Source: Geoglobus sp.
GTDB taxonomy: Archaea; Halobacteriota; Archaeoglobi; Archaeoglobales; Archaeoglobaceae
NCBI GenBank assembly: GCA_027016965.1
Contig: JALURI010000102.1
Span: forward strand, 1-34,953
DNA length: 34,953 bases
Reading direction: 5' to 3'
Position numbers and translations under genes: made by a program. Position 1 is the stretch's first letter, and the number at the start of each line of letters is the position of its first letter. This document shows, piece after piece, positions 31,754 through 34,953 of this stretch. A model generated the notes under the pieces. That model was given only the letters and a program-made list of their open reading frames with translations, did not search any database and was not told the DNA's origin.

Positions 31754-32452
31754 GTGGTGCATTTGAGGATGCCCCTCTACGTAGAATTCAGGGGAAAGAA
31801 CATTCTGATCATTGGTGGTGGAGGTGTGGGAACGAGCAGAGCAAGAAAATTCAGGGAATATGGGGCCAATGTGAGAGTTCTTAGCCTGGATTTTTCTGAA
31901 GAGCTTAAGAATCTGGATGTTGAGCTTGTAAAGGGCGATGCAAGAGATGAAAACCTTCTTGAAGAACACATAAAATGGTGCAATCTTGTCACCGTTGCAA
32001 TTCCTTATGTTGGGGTTAATGATGCTGTTATCAGGCTTGCGAGAGAGCACAGAGCATTGGTTAACCTTGCCAATGATGCGGAGAAAACAGAGGTGGTTGT
32101 GCCATTTGAGGGTGAGATTGAAGGAATTAAATTTGCCGTGACAACTGAGGGAAAGAGCGGAATTGTTGCGAGGCTTGTGAGAGACAGAATTGCTGAGATG
32201 CTTGAAAATGATGAGGAAACCCTGAATCTGCTGAGAGCAATGGATTTTCTGAAAAGGCATATGAAGGAGAATGATATTCCAATAGCTGTGAGAATGAAGA
32301 TGTACTTTGCTGTTAGCTGTGATGAGGAATTCAGAAGACTCGTGAAGGCAGGAAAAGTTCAGGAGGCAAAGGATTTTGCACTTAGGTATCTGAATGAGTA
32401 TCTTGAGGGGAAGAGAGAGATTGATGATAAGATTGTCAGGATAAACTTCTGA
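31754..32452 (+). CDS. Precorrin-2 dehydrogenase (Met8/CysG N-terminal type)
   Basis: This 232-residue protein has an N-terminal Rossmann site ILIIGGGGVGTSRARKFREYGA and TVAIPYVGVNDAVI, followed by VNLANDAEKTEVVVP and a helical dimerisation part. It oxidises precorrin-2 to sirohydrochlorin with NAD, a step toward siroheme. Starts at GTG 31754 and 31757, TTG 31763 and ATG 31769 are all open; an A/T box TTTATTTAA (31724-31732) puts transcription start at about 31754, so a leaderless GTG is preferred, though family N-termini fit ATG 31769. It provides siroheme for the sulfite reductase and feeds the decarboxylase encoded 1 nt downstream. Ferrochelatase function cannot be read from sequence. Confidence 0.85.
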   Translation: MVHLRMPLYVEFRGKNILIIGGGGVGTSRARKFREYGANVRVLSLDFSEELKNLDVELVKGDARDENLLEEHIKWCNLVTVAIPYVGVNDAVIRLAREHRALVNLANDAEKTEVVVPFEGEIEGIKFAVTTEGKSGIVARLVRDRIAEMLENDEETLNLLRAMDFLKRHMKENDIPIAVRMKMYFAVSCDEEFRRLVKAGKVQEAKDFALRYLNEYLEGKREIDDKIVRINF

Positions 32453-32462
32453 GGTGGTGTTA

Positions 32463-33404
32463 TTGGATAAAGAGCTTCTGATGAAGGCACAGTATGAGAT
32501 GCCCATTTGCGAGACTCCTTTTGAAGACCTCGCCGAAAGCATTGGCAGATCTGCTGAATATGTTATTGAAGAGCTTAAAAAATACCTGAAAGAGGGTGTG
32601 GTGAAAAAGATTGGACCTCAACTGAACTACAAGGCATTCAGGGGAATAAGCCATGCTGCTCTTGTTGGCGCAGAGGTAAAAAATAACCTTCAGAGAGCTG
32701 TGGAGACTATAAACAGCGAGAAAGGTGTGAAGCACAACTTTCTGAGGGAGCATGATGTTTACAACATCTGGTTCACCTTAAAAGCTGCAAGCAGAGAAGA
32801 GCTTGTCAGAAGAGTTGACACTCTGATGGAAGAGTGTGGTATCGAGAGCTATGTCATTTTGCCCAGTGTCAGGGTGTACAAGATGGATGTGAAGTACGAC
32901 CTCATCAGAGGTGTTTCCTACAGCCCAAGAACTGAAGCTGAGAAAGACGTTCCAAAGGTTGATGATCTCGGCTTGGATGGAAGAATGCTCAGAGATATGG
33001 AAATGAATTTCAGTATTGAGGAGAGACCTTTCAGGGTGTTTGCAGAAAAGTACGGATATTCAGAAAGCGAACTTGCAGACATGATTTCAGAGCTCATTGA
33101 GAAGAGAGTTGTGAGGGACTTCTATGCCGTTCTCAATGGTCAGAATGCTGGATTTAAGGAGAATGGAATGAACCTGATAAGAACTGAAGAGCCCGAGAGG
33201 GTTGCCGAGATACTTCTTAAAGAGATTCCGGAGATCACACATCTTGTACAGAGGGATGTACCTGAGAACTGGAAATATCCGATCTACTTCATGGTTCATG
33301 CTGTGAACAGGGAGATAATTGAGAAGATCGCTGATAGAGCAAGGGAGCTTGATGGGGTTGAGGAGCTGAGGATACTTTACAGCCTGAAAAGCTTCAAAGA
33401 TTAG
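32463..33404 (+). CDS. ahbAB: Siroheme decarboxylase, AhbA-AhbB-type fusion
   Basis: This protein is 313 residues from TTG 32463, which has GAGGTGG (32451-32457) 5 nt upstream; GTG 32454 lies within that site. The sequence contains two homologous halves. Half 1 (1-150) has a helix-turn-helix-like N-terminus and HNFLREHDVYNIWFTL. Half 2 (170-313) has THLVQRDVPENWKYPIYFMV in the same position. AhbA and AhbB, each about 150-160 residues, form a heterodimer that removes two acetate carboxyls from siroheme in the archaeal heme route. Here both are joined in one chain. The Lrp-like DNA-binding look of each half is normal for the family. It follows precorrin-2 dehydrogenase by 1-10 nt. Confidence 0.85.
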   Translation: MDKELLMKAQYEMPICETPFEDLAESIGRSAEYVIEELKKYLKEGVVKKIGPQLNYKAFRGISHAALVGAEVKNNLQRAVETINSEKGVKHNFLREHDVYNIWFTLKAASREELVRRVDTLMEECGIESYVILPSVRVYKMDVKYDLIRGVSYSPRTEAEKDVPKVDDLGLDGRMLRDMEMNFSIEERPFRVFAEKYGYSESELADMISELIEKRVVRDFYAVLNGQNAGFKENGMNLIRTEEPERVAEILLKEIPEITHLVQRDVPENWKYPIYFMVHAVNREIIEKIADRARELDGVEELRILYSLKSFKD

Positions 33405-33405
33405 T

Positions 33406-34360
33406 CTATTTGAATCCCTCACTTGCAAGATGGAATTTCATGAGATTTTCAAATCCTTTTAAAAAAGCTAAACCATCAACTGATTTTAGATTTTCGGAAA
33501 TAGAGAGTGCTCTTTGTTGATTTTCTTTCCATATACTGAACAGCTGTTCTATAACTTGAGAATTTTCAATTCTACTTATGATCTCGCTTTCATCCAGCTT
33601 CCTGAGCTCCTTAGATCTCAAAATACCCTCAGATATGGCATATGAAAAAACTCCTGAACTGAAATCCCCTTCTTTCAACTCTCTTTTCCATGTTGTTATC
33701 CAGTTGCCTATTCTTGCCATCTGCTGTACATACCACAGCATTTCTCTGAGCCTTCCAAGTTCGTTTCTGTCAAAAGATGGAGATGCCATCAGATCGACAT
33801 CAACGTAAAGATAGATGATCATGTTTGGAGCTGTGTGTATTCTGTTTTCTGTGAAGTTGAGAAGATGAAGGTTCTGGTTTATGAGGCATGAATAATACAT
33901 TGAGTTAATCATTTGGATGAGATCAAAATGGAAAAGAGTCTTGTAGTATTTGTATGCAGGCAAATTTTTCAATTCTGAATTGATGTACCTCCATAGATCC
34001 AATAAAAATATTTCAATCTGATTTTCTGGATGACCTCCTCTTAAAATAATATCTGATAATTTGGCAGTTTTTTTCCAATCCTTTTCTCTATCTGCAGTGT
34101 CATCGATTATTACATCAATCATTGTCAACAATATTTTAAGATCTGTGATTTTCCTCCAATGGTCCTTTTCTACAGATGAAAGAGTAACCCCTGAATTTGT
34201 AAATACGGCTCCAACCCATTTCCAAAGAAACCTATCTCGCCCCCCCCACCGCCTCGTAGCGTTCAACAAAATCAATAACTGATGGAGAAAGCTGGTAATT
34301 TTTAACAAGTGCCAAGTATCTTTTTCTTTCTTCAGGTGATAATGCAGTCTCAAAACTCAT
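33406..34360 (-). CDS. Class I terpene-synthase-like protein, interrupted by a frameshift in a G8 tract
   Basis: The intact protein would start at ATG 34360 (A/T box about 34392-34380) and run 39 residues to TAG; one G too many in the tract at 34247-34240 shifts the frame, and deletion of one G joins it to the 33406 frame for about 317 residues. In the joined numbering a DDxxD metal motif (DDTAD, 86-90, nt 34104-34090) lies in LTMIDVIIDDTADREKD. An NSE motif NWITTWKRE (219-227, nt 33705-33679) and an Arg at 173, 46 residues before NSE, are also present. This spacing is nearly that of pentalenene synthase. The expected reaction is metal-dependent cyclisation of a prenyl diphosphate. The usual C-terminal RY pair is not obvious. 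It ends 1 nt from the stop of ahbAB. As written, a shorter frame from 34353 also exists but reads an unnatural N-terminus. Confidence 0.72.
34240..34247 (-). repeat. G8 homopolymer tract with frameshift
   Basis: Eight consecutive C on the plus strand (G on the coding minus strand) fall inside the terpene-synthase-like gene. Reading with seven G restores a continuous protein. It may be a real phase-variable tract or a sequencing error. Confidence 0.8.
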
Positions 34361-34415
34361 TAAATTTTCTGGATATAATTTTTTAATTTAAATTTTGCTG
34401 TACTGAACTCACGTA

Positions 34416-34715
34416 TTACTTTATTCTGAACCTTCTTATGTTTCCGCAATTTACGCATGCGATTCTCACAACCCCTTTGCTGATTCTGATCCTCATTCTG
34501 TCCCCTCTGTATGGATAATGACATTTTTTGCAGAACCTGAGCTTCCTTTTTCCAAGTCGTATTCTGTATTTTTTTGCAATTCTGATTGAAAGTTCGATGT
34601 ATCGCCTTGAAAGCTCATAGTCCTCATATTTTTTCTGATCTGCCAGATCCAGCAGAAAATCTATTCTTTTCTCGGCGATTCTTTTCTCAAATCTCTTATC
34701 CCGTTTCAGCACCAT
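34416..34715 (-). CDS. rnp4: Ribonuclease P protein component 4 (Rpp21/Rpr2)
   Basis: This 99-residue, very basic protein of the RNase P holoenzyme is needed for 5' processing of pre-tRNA. The zinc ribbon is complete: CKKCHYPY (C-x2-C) and CVNCGNIRR (C-x2-C). The N-terminal helix bundle with LLDLADQKKYEDYELSRRYI is typical of the family. The length is normal. It probably has a leaderless start, with an A/T box near 34752-34738. A tRNA gene lies about 120 nt away on the opposite strand. Confidence 0.93.
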   Translation of the reverse strand: MVLKRDKRFEKRIAEKRIDFLLDLADQKKYEDYELSRRYIELSIRIAKKYRIRLGKRKLRFCKKCHYPYRGDRMRIRISKGVVRIACVNCGNIRRFRIK

Positions 34716-34836
34716 GGTCTATTATCTTGGATGTCAGACGATGTTAATAATACTGCCGTCAGATCCTGACCGATTGACAGCTGACCAAACCACAAAAATC
34801 ATAAACATGATGTTGGTTCAGAAATAAAAACATCCC

Positions 34837-34909
34837 GGGTCCGTGGTCTAGTGGTTATGACGCCTGCCTCACACGCAGGAGGTCCCCGGTTCGAATCCGG
34901 GCGGACCCA
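34837..34909 (+). tRNA. tRNA-Val (anticodon CAC)
   Basis: A complete cloverleaf of 73 nt: acceptor GGGTCCG (34837-34843) pairs with CGGACCC (34902-34908), discriminator A; anticodon stem CCTGC (34863-34867)/GCAGG (34875-34879) with loop CTCACAC, so the anticodon is CAC (34870-34872); T arm CCCGG-TTCGAAT-CCGGG. It reads GUG valine codons. CCA is not encoded. No intron is seen in the anticodon loop. The D arm contains the expected GTGGTTATGA-type loop. Confidence 0.97.
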
Positions 34910-34953
34910 CTCACAGCTTCCAATTCTCAAAACTGAAATTTCTACAATGTTTC

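Noticed and set aside
31715..32542. 275-residue minus-strand open frame over the precorrin-2 dehydrogenase gene
   Set aside because: The plus-strand Rossmann motif and the neighbouring overlap fit a real gene; the reverse frame is a composition shadow.
17583..34760. Shared ACTGCCGTCA near 17583 and near 34752 as a regulatory repeat
   Set aside because: Only ten bases, two copies, unrelated gene contexts; expected by chance at this window size.
1..34953. CRISPR arrays, insertion sequences or integrase/att sites
   Set aside because: I found no regularly spaced repeats, no transposase or recombinase gene, and no tRNA-end duplication; the only homopolymer anomaly is the G8 tract at 34240-34247.

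Overview
The window is archaeal and most like the Archaeoglobales (Archaeoglobus/Ferroglobus/Geoglobus group). The evidence is: archaeal-only proteins (GatE, SepCysS, RNase P Rnp4, the ADTH-synthase type of shikimate entry enzyme, Lhr-type helicase, archaeal pilins with class III signal peptides); TATA boxes about 26 nt before many starts, implying leaderless mRNAs; fatty-acid activation and beta-oxidation genes; a very compact gene layout; and an IscS that carries Asp where the PLP lysine should be, a peculiarity I recall from Archaeoglobus fulgidus. The species cannot be fixed from this sequence alone.

Layout. 1-2116: end of an acyl-CoA dehydrogenase and an acyl-CoA ligase. 2210-3950: a rhodanese lipoprotein, an unrecognised coiled-coil membrane protein and a tiny ferritin-like protein. 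3980-17554: a block dominated by sulfur chemistry, built of TusA-IscS-IscU; SepCysS-DUF169-ThiI; a TauE-type transporter divergent from a six-gene sulfate assimilation operon (siroheme sulfite reductase, TusA, AprA-like, AprB-like, Sat, DsrE-like); then a threonine-synthase-like PLP enzyme with a ThiS/MoaD-like carrier, an E1-like activator and a third TusA. 17629-18242: a VapBC pair. 18333-21702: Lhr helicase and an OB-fold protein. 21703-27139: a six-gene, translationally coupled operon of pilin-like proteins on the minus strand, one of them a large von Willebrand A protein. 27192-30792: alpha/beta hydrolase, GatE, LrgB and LrgA. 30927-33404: ADTH synthase, precorrin-2 dehydrogenase and a fused siroheme decarboxylase. 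33406-34360: a class I terpene-synthase-like gene broken by a G8 tract. 34416-34909: Rnp4 and tRNA-Val(CAC).

How the genes fit together. Sulfate can be activated by Sat, reduced to sulfite by a short AprAB pair and to sulfide by the siroheme enzyme; siroheme supply is encoded at the right (precorrin-2 dehydrogenase), next to the enzyme that diverts siroheme toward heme. Sulfur then has several users in the window: tRNA-bound cysteine synthesis (SepCysS), tRNA thiolation (ThiI), Fe-S assembly (IscU with a probably PLP-free IscS), and a carrier system whose C-terminal Gly-Gly protein and E1 enzyme suggest protein-thiocarboxylate delivery to the adjacent PLP enzyme. That last module, with its TusA, is the best candidate for an incompletely described pathway. 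The second is the archaeal terpene-synthase-like gene.

No gene-free stretch exceeds about 300 bases. I saw no insertion sequence, CRISPR array, rRNA or replication origin.
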